Positions 1 to 11,216 of a stretch of DNA of 64,000 nt are shown here, piece after piece. The DNA is from Oopsacas minuta. Its lineage: Eukaryota > Porifera > Hexactinellida > Lyssacinosida > Leucopsacidae. Below the pieces are notes generated by a model. The model was given only the letters and a program-made list of their open reading frames with translations. It was not told the DNA's origin and searched no databases. The translations under genes and the position numbers were made by a program. The stretch is from NCBI GenBank assembly GCA_024704765.1, contig JAKMXF010000336.1:198599-262598 (forward strand), read 5' to 3'. Every line of letters starts with the position of its first letter. Positions within the stretch are counted from its first letter, which is position 1.

Positions 1-354
1 CTTCTCTCAACGAGTTCTTGAACGGTGCATATAGGGATTTTTGACCACATTAAAAAAGTTGGGGGGTGTAAGATTCTGCAATTGTACCCTTAAATTTGAC
101 TAAAATGGATGTAGTTTTGTTTGGATAAGTTGATTCCATAGGTAAATTCCGAAATTTGCAGGATTTGAAAACGTTAGGTTAATGAAAAATTACTTTATTA
201 ATTTGCTAAGAAGGATTGTGATAATTGAGAATGGAGTGATTAGTTTTATCTGCACTCATGAATCTAAAACAACTACATTTATTCTTGACTATTATTAGCC
301 TTTCACTGTTAACACAGTTGAAAACTGATGTTTACGTACCCTGAAAATACACAG
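1..354. other. Flank of truncated RBR copy, inverted match to the UBL-RBR gene promoter side
   Basis: No open gene is visible. Bases about 86-180 match, in inverted orientation, the sequence just upstream of the first exon of the UBL-RBR gene (about 15390-15465), so this end carries a copy of that gene's 5' flank. The region between 190 and 354 shows no ubiquitin-like exon. It ends in ACAG at 351-354, which could act as a splice acceptor for the RBR copy that follows. Confidence 0.5.
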
Positions 355-1073
355 TCCCTCATCCTAATGGAGAATGCTGTATCTGTTCAGATGAAGGAGG
401 GCTCAAGCTTAAGTGTGGACATTACATGTGTCCAGATGATATACTAGACAATGCTTGGCAGCAAATAAAAACACTCAAACACGAAATTAGTTGTGCTAGC
501 TGCACAAAAATAGTTGATATTGATGACATCATAATACTTGGACTGCCTAATGATGAAGAGAAGCAATTTCTAACTGCAGCGTTGTCAGTTAACTTCTGCG
601 CCAGCCAAGATATACAACAGTGTATTCGTTGTAAAAGCTATTGTCAGCGTAAAAACGAAGACAGCCCTCAGGTTAATTGTCTTGTCTGTACAAAGAATAT
701 GATTAAACCCTATCTCTTCTGTTGGTATTGTCTTGGAGAATGGAAAAATGCCCCAACTGAAGGCAAAAACTGTGGGAATTCAAACTGCAAGAAAGAAAAG
801 ATCGTACAGCTAAAGTCTGCACCAATGATTGATTTCAAAGATAGGAAAGGAAAAACAGTCAAAGTTCCTAAAATAAGAGCCTGTCCTGACTGCACAACTA
901 TACTTGAACATAATGGTGGTTGCAACGAGATGACATGCGATTATTGCAAGCATATATTTTGTTTTATTTGCTTAACTCCGACTACAAGAGGCAGTCTGAT
1001 TTGCAAGAGTACTACCTGGAACCCAAATGCTACCATAGCCTGTGTACCAGCACCAATACAAGCCAATGTATGA
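355..1073 (+). pseudogene. Truncated RBR-type ubiquitin ligase copy (lacks UBL exons)
   Basis: The reading frame is open from 355 to the TGA at 1071-1073 and is about 90% identical by eye to the RBR part of the gene at 12329-15291. It keeps the RING1-like pairs (CCIC, CGHYMC, CASC), the IBR cysteines and the RING2 block CPDC...NGGCNEM...FCFIC, so the catalytic-type cysteine of NGGC is present. The ATG at 426 lies inside RING1 and is unlikely to be the native start; homology runs upstream to 355, directly after ACAG. The 5' part of the paralogue (ubiquitin-like domain and linker) is missing. It may be a 5'-truncated pseudogene, or an exon spliced to something outside the window. Because the frame is intact, a functional fragment is possible. 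Confidence 0.6.
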
Positions 1074-1683
1074 TATTCATTATTATCGATAATGGTATAG
1101 AAACAGGAATGATTGTTGTGTTGCTAACCTTTATTCATTGTTTTTGTTTTGAAATTTTCCAAGATGAAACAGCTCCATAAATTGAATTTTATTCTTGTTA
1201 ATGGTATTATAGTATAATACAGTTATTTAACGCAATCCACCTTTATTGATTTGCGTTAGCGTAACAAATTTTACCACAAGTGCAGCTCCAATAGGGAGAT
1301 GCCCTAATGGCTTGGATGATGTGCTATGTCTGTATATTACTGAATTAGCCAGGAAGTATTGTGAGTTATTTACTATTAATTGTATATAATTCCCTCGGGT
1401 TTAATGGAATAACTATACTAAAGGTTAGAAACTATTCATTTTTGCAATATTTATAGAACTCAAGTTCTATTTAACAGTTTCTTATATTCAATTATGTATA
1501 ATACAGTATATTTCGACTATTGCCAACGGATGTTACGAAGAGTGATGTAAAAGGGAAGCTTGAAATTATATACTTGTTGATTTCGCTATTGTTGTAAGAT
1601 AATCAATATTATCATAACTCTTGGTTCTATATTAATGAATTTTTTACATTTTGTATGATAGGCCACAGTAGAATGATGAGTAC

Positions 1684-1865
1684 CAGGGTTTTATCCAGGC
1701 GTATGCCACGCGTCTACAAGCGCATAATTTCAGCAAAAATAGATCTAGGCGTGTCAAAATTCGCAGAAGACCCATACCGTAATACTAAATATATACTCTA
1801 GGCGCACATAAATATGAATGCGAACATTTTAGGCGTATGGTTCAGAAAACCTGGATGAAACCCTG
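1684..1865. mobile_element. hAT-like MITE with 8-bp target duplication
   Basis: This 182-bp element begins CAGGGTTTTATCCAGG and ends CCTGGATGAAACCCTG, giving imperfect terminal inverted repeats with the CAGGG start typical of hAT elements. It is flanked by a perfect 8-bp direct repeat ATGAGTAC (1676-1683 and 1866-1873). It carries no ORF, so it is non-autonomous. The rest of 1074-2338 holds no gene I can support. Confidence 0.85.
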
Positions 1866-2288
1866 ATGAGTACAGTTTGTGAAACGAAAATAGTAATTAT
1901 ATTGTTCAAAGTAGCACTAGTAGTTAGAGAGACCATTTGTACAGTGGTTTATTACATTAATTTTATCCTACCTCTGATTATGTAAACGCATGCGACGTTT
2001 AGAATGGTAAAGTGATTTGTTATGGTCTACTATAACGGGTCCGGGGTGGAACAATCATGTGCTGAAATCAACTGAAGCAGCATTCTAAATAATTCGGATC
2101 GAAGTTCAATTCCGCAATTAGATACACGTATATTCCGCTAAACATAAATGCAAATCATTAGTAGTATAAATACTTTCGATTGTACTTTTACAAGTGAATC
2201 ATATTTCTAGATTGTACATATATGATATATTTTGGATGCTAACCGTAATTACATATGAAATATAGTCTAAACACAAATCATATAATAC

Positions 2289-2297
2289 ACATATAAA
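2289..2297 (+). promoter_or_regulatory. TATA-like box upstream of multi-pass gene A
   Basis: CATATAAATACC lies about 45-50 bp before the ATG at 2339, with a second TATAAAT a few bases downstream. The position fits a core promoter with a very short leader. It is predicted from sequence only. Confidence 0.4.
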
Positions 2298-2338
2298 TAC
2301 CACTATAAATCAAATATCCACACAAACCAATCATTACA

Positions 2339-3523
2339 ATGACACACCTCTTATACAATGCATATCACATCGCTGTTACATCCCAAAGATTCATTCTCAT
2401 TCCTGCTTTTGTGATTGTATTCTGCTTGACTTTCCTATGGAATATTTACTTCGTAAAGAGAATAATATATTCCGCGAGATTGTACCATGAGTCGATGCGT
2501 TTATCAAAGATAGATACACTCGGAAATTTCATCAATTTGGCATTTCAATACAGAATTGATTTTATCAAATATTCGTTCATGTTAGCTCTCAACATTACTG
2601 AAATCTTAGGTACAATATTCTACGGAATTGGGTATGTAACCTCTGAATATTCCTTCGCAAGAAATACAAGTATTCAATTCCTTGATCGGTTTCAGAACGC
2701 TAGTTGTATTCATGAACTACGTTCACATTTCTTCGTACATTTGGTTCTATTCACTAACATGCCTGTTGGAGCTATGTGTATCGCATTGGGACAGGTTTCA
2801 CTGTTGCTCTCCATTGGTCTATGCATTTGCTTAATGAAGTATATGCATGAAAGTTACTACTTATCGCATAGGATATCCAAATCTTGCAAACGTTTTCTTA
2901 TCCTATCGATTGTATTGAGTGTTATCTTACTAATTCTGGGCTCTGTGCCTCAACTGTTGATGGTTAGAGATATCATTGAACCGATTATTATATTCACATA
3001 CTTTTGTATTTGGTTAAAATACGCTCGCATATTTCATCGCACTTTGAAGCAACAGACAATCGATTTGACTATAATAGATCGATCGGAGGCTAGCATAAAG
3101 AAATCAATTAAAGTGTCTTTTCATTTCGCAGTTATCATGTCTATAAATGCAGTGGGCATTGGCTGCTTCATTTTAGCAGAGACCCTCAGTGAATTTCTGA
3201 ATTTTATCTCAGTTTTACTTTACTTTGGCCCTTGTATCTACACCTATCTATATGGTACAGGAAGATATACACAATTTTTAACAACACCCCAACACATTGA
3301 AGCTCTATTTCAATCCCTCAAGCTACTCGGTACACTCAGTAGTTTATTAGTCACGTTGGCGCCTATATTAATTTGTGCACAGTATATACCTATTACTTTG
3401 TTATTTTTTGGAGCTAATATTTGGAAGGATCTGAAGTCCCGTTTTGGATTTGGAAAACCAATCAGATATAGATATACGCCTAGTCTTGGACAAGGACTAT
3501 TGTCTAAATATGATTTTAATTGA
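2339..3523 (+). CDS. Multi-pass membrane protein, receptor-like family member A
   Basis: Intronless ORF of 394 residues. Seven or eight hydrophobic segments are visible, near residues 15-37, 76-98, 130-165, 185-207, 212-228, 258-280, 284-305 and 335-377. No cleavable signal peptide is evident. The loop after segment 2 carries N-glycosylation sequons (NTS, NAS) and a cysteine, so it is probably extracellular. It shares with the genes at 25233 and 54092 the overall length, an acidic TEI/IEI/AEI motif in segment 2, the glycosylated cysteine-bearing loop, and an R...R...L pattern after segment 5. I do not recognise the family. A lineage-specific 7TM receptor family is plausible (chemoreceptor-like or a divergent GPCR), but no DRY or NPxxY motif is seen. 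The start is the first ATG after the TATA-like box. Confidence 0.75.
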   Translation: MTHLLYNAYHIAVTSQRFILIPAFVIVFCLTFLWNIYFVKRIIYSARLYHESMRLSKIDTLGNFINLAFQYRIDFIKYSFMLALNITEILGTIFYGIGYVTSEYSFARNTSIQFLDRFQNASCIHELRSHFFVHLVLFTNMPVGAMCIALGQVSLLLSIGLCICLMKYMHESYYLSHRISKSCKRFLILSIVLSVILLILGSVPQLLMVRDIIEPIIIFTYFCIWLKYARIFHRTLKQQTIDLTIIDRSEASIKKSIKVSFHFAVIMSINAVGIGCFILAETLSEFLNFISVLLYFGPCIYTYLYGTGRYTQFLTTPQHIEALFQSLKLLGTLSSLLVTLAPILICAQYIPITLLFFGANIWKDLKSRFGFGKPIRYRYTPSLGQGLLSKYDFN

Positions 3524-3662
3524 CTTATTGTATGCGCACCTACTTAAGCTATGTTTAAATACCAAATATGTTGTATTAAACTATTCATCAAGTAATATTT
3601 ATTGGCCCAAAGTGTCTTTTGATAACTAAAATAGCAGGTTGAAATATGCTGTGACAACAATT

Positions 3663-4301
3663 AGTGTATTTCTCAACCTTGGGTTAATGGACGACACCCA
3701 GGGAGGCCACAGGATATCAAAGTTTATATTGCAATCAATGGAAGGGGTCCACGTAATGTAAAATTTGGTATTATTCCACTGGTGAAAAAGGTTGATAATA
3801 CCGTGTAACAGCTGAATTAGGGTTTGTTTCACTCTATTCCATCAAATTTTGTCTCAAAAACATAATTAGTAATATATTAGTTGAGAACCACTGGATGCCT
3901 GGAATAAATGTAATTACATCTGTTTCCAACCTTTTCGCCCATGAACCGGAAATGGAACCGATCAGCTTATCCTTGACCCGGCCGGTCAATGTCTACTAAC
4001 AATAATTATTAAATAATGCTAAACAATATTACCAATTCTAACTATAATTATTATAGCGAAACAATGATTGATTTTTACATAGGTGTCAATACACAATTTA
4101 GGGCAATAATCCATTTATCGAACTCGATCGGCCGGTCAAACTTGACCGGTTCCATCTCTGCCATGGGCCTCCTATACTAATTTTAATATATTCCGTTGAC
4201 CCCTTCCATAAACTCCAATACAAATGTTAAGATCCTATGGACTCCTTGCTGATGTTTACGGACCACTAAAGGCTCCATTCATCCCAGATTGGGAACCGCT
4301 G
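3663..4301. mobile_element. hAT-type transposon remnants
   Basis: Bases 3663-3893 begin with a degraded AGTGTATTTCTCAACC and end TTGAGAACCACTG, the termini of a common hAT-type MITE. A second similar terminus, GGGAACCGCTG, ends near 4301, suggesting a second or nested copy. Both lie between multi-pass gene A and the FADD-like gene. No coding content. Confidence 0.55.
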
Positions 4302-4537
4302 TATTAACCGATCACGGCTGAAATTTACGTTCGCAATGAAGAGGAACATAAAATTTCCACTTCGTTTTAGCCAATTTCCGCATCAAAAACCAGTTTTTAG
4401 CACCTTTTTGACATCATAAAATCACAATATGTATATTGAAAATTTGAAAACAAAGATCTCACCAAATGTACTGCTATTACTTCTCATATTGTCCAAATTC
4501 TCAATTACACATTTATTCAAGTTCAAGGAAACATACA

Positions 4538-5697
4538 TTATAACAGGTGTAGTTTGAGATCAGAGATTACACCATTCAGTTTAGCATCTTCAAGTGCTTT
4601 CCTCAATCCATACTTATTGTATTCAGGAACATCAGATGATTCCCCTTGGAGAGGAGCCTTTTGTTTCCACATACTTAGAGTTGCCAAAATTTTGTCTGTG
4701 TTGTTTGGTTTGTCACATATTTGATTATTGTGCTCAGTTACCCCTAAACCAAAACCTACCACTGCTAGCTCTGATAAACGATCTGCAGGAATCTTTTTGG
4801 ATATCTCAAAATGATAAGCATCAGAGATCTCAATAGTCTCTCCTAGAAGAAGTTATAATAATTGACAGTCAACTTTCCTTATATTGAACACTACAGAACT
4901 CAGATAAGACATAGCCACTCAGGAAACAAAAAATATTAAGTAAATAACCGATATACTTCTTATCTGAATATTTTCAAATTCAATTAGCACAAAATTGATG
5001 ATCCTTTATTAAGAAAAGTAAGTCTTAAGCCGAGTACGCATAACCGAGTTATACTGTATCTAGATACCCGCATTATCGAAGTCTAAAATTTTACGAAAGT
5101 GCACCCAAACCGTCATAGTGGCATAAACGTCATCGTTTATATCGAACTCCGCTTATAAATCAAGAATGAACATTTTTGCTTTGGCAATTAGCATGACGTT
5201 TGGCTTATGGCAAGAATATGATATGAAATTTCCCATTTTTTGACGTGACCTTTGTGGGCACATCATCTGGCTACACTGAAATACTGGGAACATTTAGAAC
5301 AGCTAGGAATTTTGCAAAAACTCCAGGAAATTTATTAATGGTTGGGAAGTATGTACATAATCTAATTCTCACTGGTTGGAGGTTGTTCCCTAACGCAGAC
5401 TGAGGAGGGGATTTCTCCACTGGGCGGTGCATATATCCTCATATACTCCTCAACCAAAACCAAACACTCTTTCATTTCCATAACTTTAAAAATCCGGTAG
5501 AGTATATTCACTTTATTCTCTTTATAGTAGCCCTGATCTAGTAAGTCCTTGAATAGGTCTAGGATAGATTTTTTGGAGTCAAATTTATTTTTCAAGAAGC
5601 CAGGTGCTCCCAATGCGAATCTAAACTTCTTAGCGTAATCATCTTTGTCTTTTATAATCCTCACAAGCTCCATCTTTAATTTGACGATCGGATCCAT
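4538..5697 (-). CDS. FADD-like: FADD-like death adaptor (DED + Death domain), two exons
   Basis: Exon 1 is 5373-5697 and exon 2 is 4538-4842, joined in phase 1 by a GTGAGA donor and a CTTCTTCTAG acceptor, for 209 codons. Exon 1 starts MDP and reads as a death effector domain; its second half (LDLF..LLDQG......N..ILY.IF) matches the late DED helices. Exon 2 reads as a Death domain, with FEISKKIP, a central DKILATLSMWK and the closing helix LRKALEDAKLNGVISDL. A DED followed by a Death domain in about 208 residues, split by one intron between the domains, is the known architecture of FADD. FADD is the cytosolic adaptor that links death receptors to caspase-8-type caspases. The 530-bp intron and both splice sites are my prediction. 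The alternative is two unrelated single-domain ORFs, which the matching phase argues against. Confidence 0.78.
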
Positions 5698-7501
5698 TAT
5701 CTAAGAATTAGATTAAGTCAATACTCTGTATGAAAATTGCAAACAATACAGTACTGGTTGGTAGAACCATCCACATTGGGTGTCCTGGCTGGCAAGCATT
5801 TGAAACTCTGAAGCCCACTTTTGACATTCGAATTTTACGACTATTTGAGTTCATTCTTAATAAGATTTGTCCTATATTTTTCAGAAAACTTTTTGGCTGT
5901 CTCACTAATGGAATGGAGTATCCGCAGTATGTTTATCCAAGTTTTGCCATATACACCACTATAGTTGCCAACTTTTGAAAATTTCTATCCGTGAGATCGT
6001 CAAGGTTATTGTTATGTATTTTGAAAACGAACTTGTGAATCATTAATACGATTTAGCTACAATAATGACCTAACACAGTTCTCTTCGTGTTAACTTCAGG
6101 GGCATAACATTAGATATTAAAGTGAGAATGCAAAAGTTAAAGTGAGCTCGGGTGTAATCTATGAGGCTTGACAACTATGCACCACATTGCGAGATTCATT
6201 TAACTGTGTGGTCGTCGAAGCAGGCCCTACCTCTACACTATTTTGTGAGGTACCGTACCATGAAAATCCCCGATTCCGAAACTAAATGCAATGTGCGCCG
6301 CTTTTGCAATTTTTAAGTGAATTTGTGTATACAGTTTCATTCAAAATTGTCTCTGCCACCATAAACCCAATAACTTCACCCTGGGGAGTTGCACTATATA
6401 CCGATTTCCCTGGACAAACGCCTGGAACTAAGCCGGATTAGCCAAAAAATCAAACCTACTCAACTCATTTGACTTCTTTCACAACGAATACCGCCACACG
6501 CGAAATTCATTGATACCTCTATGTAAATATCACATAGATACAGTCACTGCCTCGATGCCTGGGGGCAAGACCCTCACAGATACCCAAACTTTCCGCCTAT
6601 GTGTGTACAATCTATAAATATAAATACATAATAGAATTAACCTGCCAACAAATTATAAGATAATCTCAATTACCCACCACTCTACTGTGCATACATTATA
6701 CAAGTATCATATTTCTGTATTATATTTGTAAATTCATTCATCTCTCTAATAACAGTAGAATGAAATGCTGCTGCATACAGAAGACTTGGTAACTCGACCA
6801 GGAACAGAACCATACAAATAGTGTTAATTTAATTCGGAACCAACACCTTTATTCGGCTTAATTGGGTAAAAAGGCCTTGTTCCGATGTGATCCAATATTT
6901 GGTATTTAGTGTTTATGGTTGTAAGCCAATACTCAGGTCATAAGTATTGGTGCAACTGTTTACCAATGTGTTCATTAATTGGTCAACTAGACCAACCTTC
7001 TCTCTAGGTTTGTCCAGGTAACCAATTGATTGCTAGCTTCATATATTTTGTATAGGACAACAGGCACATGTTTCCGATCTTCTTATGACAGTATTCATAA
7101 AGCCCACAATACAAGATGCAAATTGTTGCATAAGTATGCAACAATGTAGGCTTTATGAATACATAGATGATAGATGACACCAGTAGCGCCATACTTTGCA
7201 CATTACATAAAAAAGGCAAGAAGTATAATCTGTCCACGCCCAGGTTATACCCTGTATATCCGGAGCTAGGGCAGATTATACCCCCATGGGTGCAGTTATT
7301 ACAAAGATAACACTAAACTAGAGCACACAGCTATTTGTATATACAAAAAGAATCTCTGACTAGATATGAATACAGAGCTTAGAGTTAGTAAGAATCTAGT
7401 ATACATTACTGTGGATGCCTAAATATACACACTATGAGGTTAACCTATAGTATAATCCCTGAGATAGATAATCTAAAGTAAAGTCAATGATGAACTTGAT
7501 A
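5698..7501. other. Intergenic; dispersed repeat at 7004-7290
   Basis: No convincing gene. Small overlapping ORFs at 5708-5978 on both strands show no recognisable domain; a TTCTTAG at the FADD start could be a 5'UTR acceptor. Bases 7004-7290 resemble 24750-25025: both carry a stretch reading GGCTTTA-GAATACATAGAT and end with CAGATTATACCC. Bases about 7295-7501 are shared with the 3' flanks of the two other LRR-EGF genes. Confidence 0.5.
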
Positions 7502-10363
7502 TCAGTGTGTCTGCACACTTCCAGAGTAAATTTCTGCAATAAGGTTTGGATCTTTCTTTTCGATTAGTTCAGATTCTATAGCAGTTGTATTCTTCAATTC
7601 ATCAGTCTGTCCTGATTCGTGCATGCAATAAATTTCACTACTATATCCAGCTCTAAGGATTCTATGGTTGTTCGTGGCTTTTCCTTTGAGAATACCTTGT
7701 AGTTTGTTAACCTTTCTGACAAAATACAAGAACAACGCTATAAACATGAGTATTAGGAAAACATTGGACACTAAAGAAATACTCATAAAAATTACTGTTG
7801 GTTGGTACCATTCAAATTGGTTTTGAGGTGAAATGGCTTGTGGCGTAAATGAGGATGTCGGATCTGAAGTTTGATACGTAGCATTTCCTAGCGTATCAAC
7901 ATTGGGGCAAGAAAGATTATGGATAGTGATGTTGAATCCACCTTTACAAGAATATATGTGTTCCATTTCATTAATGCAACTTTTTTCCATCAATTCACAT
8001 TCTATTCCATCCTCACAGTGAGTTTTATTGTAGAGTTGGTGTCCATAATCACAATAACATTCAAATGAACCTATGAAATTTCTACAACCAAACTCACAAC
8101 CTCCATTCCATTCATAACACCCATTTACGTCTTCACAATCATATCCATTTGGAGAAACTGTGTATCCTTCATTACATGTGCAATAGTACGAACCTTCTGT
8201 GTTCTCACAGGCATGCTCACAATTCGTTTCCTCATCGCATTCATCCACATCTTTGCATTCACCTGAATTGTGCAGTGAATAACCAATAGGACAGTTTGTT
8301 GGCGATTCAGTTGATACTGTTGTAGAGGGTAATGTTGAGTCAGGGAAGCTATGGCAAGTCAGATTTGTGATTGTGAGATTGAATCCTCCATGACAAACGA
8401 AGCGATATTCTTCATCACCGCTACTATCTACCACGTCACATTGTATGTTGCTTTCACAATGAGTTTTGTTGATCAGCTGACGACCATCCTGACAATAACA
8501 CAGATATGAACCGATTATATTTTGACATCCAAACTCACATCCTCCATTCCCTTCCTGGCACTCGTTAATATCATCACAAGCATATCCATTAGCAGCTAAG
8601 GTGTATCCTTCATCACAAACACAAAGATATGAACCTTCTGTGTTCTCACAGGCGTATGCACAATCAGTTGCCTCGTTACACTCATCAAAATCTTTGCATT
8701 CACCAGAGTTGTGCAGTGAATATCCTATCGGACAAAAGGTTGGTGATATTGTTGACTGTGCTGTTGAACAAGTTGGCGTTGTAATTGTAGTGCTTTGACA
8801 AGTGAAGTTTGTAATTGTCAGATTGAACCCACCATCACAAATGAATTGATATTCTTCATTGTTACTACTATCAACCACGTCACATTGAATATCGCTCTCA
8901 CAATGAGTTATATTAATCAGCTGATGTCCGTACTCACAATAACACAAATATGAACCTATGGTATTGCCACAACCAAACTCACATCCTCCATTTCCTATCT
9001 TACACTCATTCACATCATCACAAACATATCCATTTGTAGCTAGCTTGTATCCTTCTTCACACACACAATGGTATGAACCTTCTGTGTTCTCACAGACATG
9101 CTCGCATTCAGTTCCCACTCCGCATTCATCTTCATCTACACATTCTCCTGAACTATGTTGTAGATAACCTACAGGGCAACCACAAAAGTAACCATCTTGT
9201 GTATTATGACATACTTGATTACTAGGACAGGTTGTGGACTTGTCAAAGCATTGATATGATTCTGTTTGTGAGCAATTTGTATACAGCTGTGGATTACTAA
9301 TATCTTTGTTGAGGAAATTGTTTGGTTCAGAACAAAAACCATTGTATATATATACCCCATATTGCGATACAATTGACGTCCATTGTAATCTACAATCGCA
9401 GGCGAAAGGGTCGTTTAGATATATGCTGGTTAGTGATTTCATTTGCTGGAAAACATACGGTTCTAGAGTATGATAATCATTGTACTGTAAGGATAGCCCC
9501 ACGACAGATGTGGATTTCAACAGTGCTTCAATAGGAAATTCTGGATTCTCATCTAATCCCAGGTATGTCAATTGAGTTAAACCTTCGAAACCATTATTTG
9601 ATGCAGTCTTTATTCCATTATTTGGAAGATAGAGTCTTAACAGACTTGAGAGTTCACTGAATGTACCATCCTCAATACTACTTAATTTATTTTTGTCAAA
9701 GCTCAGATATGTTAACGAGTTCAAACCATCCAATGCTCCATTAGTTATGCTATTGAAATCTGAGTTATAGAACCTTAGGTAAACCAAGTTTGATAATCCT
9801 CTAACAATTGTGTTATCAAATGTACGCGTGGACGCACCTACTATTCTAACGCTGAGAGACCTTAGATATTGAAGATTTGTAAACGATGGTGTTTCTTTTG
9901 TAATACAATAACCCACGAAGATATATTTTAGACCTGTGAAGTAATTGAAAAAGTTACCAGACTCGAGCTGGATATGATAGTTACTATAAATAGTTATCCT
10001 CCTCAAGCCAGTGTTTTGACTAGATGTAGTTAACCGGATATTGTCATGATCTTGGACATTGTAAATGTTTAATAGTTGGATATTTGAGGCTAATTCTATA
10101 TCAATGATTAGGTTCCCGTATACTGTTGATACGTAGTTTTTGTAGATATATATTGTAACAAACGCTGTACTCTGACCGCTACAGTTGCTTAACAAACTCT
10201 TGATGACCTGAGTATCATTATTGGTGATGTAGCACTGTAGATCGTTACTATAATAATCACAATACCCTGCTCCATTAGAGCAATCGACAGCTTCAACCAC
10301 TGCATAATAATACAAATATGTCACCAAACCTAACAACAGACAGATATTACCGAACTTCCCCAT
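7502..10363 (-). CDS. LRR-EGF receptor 1 (3 EGF modules)
   Basis: Intronless ORF of 953 residues, a type I membrane protein. In order: signal peptide (about 1-25), an N-terminal cysteine region, leucine-rich repeats (about 85-315), a cysteine-rich LRR cap (ACDCRLQW), a short EGF-like lead, three modules of about 128 residues, one transmembrane segment (about 857-882) and a 70-residue tail. Each module has two EGF-like domains with calcium-binding signatures (DEDEC, DVNEC; CENTEGSYHCVC fits the Asn-hydroxylation pattern), a three-cysteine segment ending GGFNLTITN, and a Ser/Thr-rich linker. N-glycosylation sequons are frequent. The C-terminus lacks the final residues shared by the two paralogues (it ends SVQTH rather than ..RYQIN) because of a short deletion. 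LRR and EGF ectodomains are known in adhesion and recognition receptors; the ligand is unknown. Confidence 0.9.
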   Translation of the reverse strand: MGKFGNICLLLGLVTYLYYYAVVEAVDCSNGAGYCDYYSNDLQCYITNNDTQVIKSLLSNCSGQSTAFVTIYIYKNYVSTVYGNLIIDIELASNIQLLNIYNVQDHDNIRLTTSSQNTGLRRITIYSNYHIQLESGNFFNYFTGLKYIFVGYCITKETPSFTNLQYLRSLSVRIVGASTRTFDNTIVRGLSNLVYLRFYNSDFNSITNGALDGLNSLTYLSFDKNKLSSIEDGTFSELSSLLRLYLPNNGIKTASNNGFEGLTQLTYLGLDENPEFPIEALLKSTSVVGLSLQYNDYHTLEPYVFQQMKSLTSIYLNDPFACDCRLQWTSIVSQYGVYIYNGFCSEPNNFLNKDISNPQLYTNCSQTESYQCFDKSTTCPSNQVCHNTQDGYFCGCPVGYLQHSSGECVDEDECGVGTECEHVCENTEGSYHCVCEEGYKLATNGYVCDDVNECKIGNGGCEFGCGNTIGSYLCYCEYGHQLINITHCESDIQCDVVDSSNNEEYQFICDGGFNLTITNFTCQSTTITTPTCSTAQSTISPTFCPIGYSLHNSGECKDFDECNEATDCAYACENTEGSYLCVCDEGYTLAANGYACDDINECQEGNGGCEFGCQNIIGSYLCYCQDGRQLINKTHCESNIQCDVVDSSGDEEYRFVCHGGFNLTITNLTCHSFPDSTLPSTTVSTESPTNCPIGYSLHNSGECKDVDECDEETNCEHACENTEGSYYCTCNEGYTVSPNGYDCEDVNGCYEWNGGCEFGCRNFIGSFECYCDYGHQLYNKTHCEDGIECELMEKSCINEMEHIYSCKGGFNITIHNLSCPNVDTLGNATYQTSDPTSSFTPQAISPQNQFEWYQPTVIFMSISLVSNVFLILMFIALFLYFVRKVNKLQGILKGKATNNHRILRAGYSSEIYCMHESGQTDELKNTTAIESELIEKKDPNLIAEIYSGSVQTH

Positions 10364-10468
10364 AACGAATACGGATCAAATGAAACTACCTGTTGTTCAG
10401 CAAATTTGAGCAATGAGTCGGAAAAGTAATGATTATTTGATTATTTGATTATTTGATAAGAATCTAGC

Positions 10469-10502
10469 ATTTATATTCATAGCCGGAGCTGATATCGATA
10501 TC
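10469..10502 (-). promoter_or_regulatory. TATA box plus GATATCGATATC palindrome, LRR-EGF 1
   Basis: On the minus strand a TATAAAT box (10469-10475) lies about 106 bp before the start codon, and the 12-bp perfect palindrome GATATCGATATC (10491-10502) lies just upstream of it. The same pair, with flanking GCCGGAGCT, recurs before both paralogues, so it is a likely core promoter plus an operator-like binding site. Confidence 0.6.
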
Positions 10503-10577
10503 TTATTATTAGTTGCCTTATTTGGATTGTAGATGACGGAATATATCTATTTCAAGTGTAATTTTATATCATATATA

Positions 10578-10613
10578 TCCATACTATTAAAACTCAATTA
10601 ATCTGTGTGTATG

Positions 10614-10648
<35 letters not shown>

Positions 10649-11216
10649 ATGTCCAGAATTGCTTGAAGAAATTGGAAGACTCCTAGGGAAGATTTTTGGC
10701 ATTGCTCGGACAATTCGAGTCTTGGACACAAATTCACATCTATGACGAAATTATGATGTCATTGACACCTTTTGGGATTTCGAAACATCACATTATTCAC
10801 CAGTGCTCAGCCAATATACATGATAGAATTTTGAAATTTGAATCGCAGGTACCTCGCAAGGTGACAAATGTCCTGATGCCATGATTTTGGCCAAATACTA
10901 GCTCATCATGGGATTAGTACGTCATCATCACTGTACAAAATAATCAAATTTCGATATTTTTAGAATTTCATAATATTCGAGGCTGTAGGTGCCAGATTAC
11001 TAACTTAAAGCCACGTAAGAGCTGCAGTATTACCACAGAATTCCATTAAATGGAATTTTAATGGACCATGGATAATGAAAAAATTCAAATTTCCACAAAA
11101 AATTAACTCCGAGGTACATAGCGCCAAGTATTTCCCGTTGTGTTGCGACCAAAAGCCTCAAGAAATGAAGCAGTTTAATGCTTAAGTTGACTTGAGGCCT
11201 TAAGCTGTCGCGCTAG
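10578..11216 (+). mobile_element. Non-autonomous Helitron-like element
   Basis: It starts TCCATACTATTAAAAC after an A and ends GCGCTAG before a T. This is the 5'-TC / CTRR-3' pattern of Helitrons inserted between A and T. The body is homologous along its length to the element at 15841-16597 (shared blocks near AGATTACTAAC and TGGAATTTTAATGGACC). It contains a TATATA/TGTGTG microsatellite at about 10611-10650. No Rep/helicase ORF. The remaining sequence to 12328 holds a copy of a dispersed repeat (about 12080-12190) that recurs near 1280-1340 and 33920-34020. Confidence 0.7.

Noticed and set aside
5708-5978. Overlapping ORFs on both strands just upstream of the FADD-like gene
   Set aside because: Neither strand shows a domain; several frames are interrupted. 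It may be 5' untranslated or intronic sequence.
8601-9167. Plus-strand ORFs rich in HSSSSTHSPEL within the LRR-EGF genes (also 19792-20142 and 58474-59898)
   Set aside because: Antisense shadows of the repeated EGF modules. They recur only because the modules recur.
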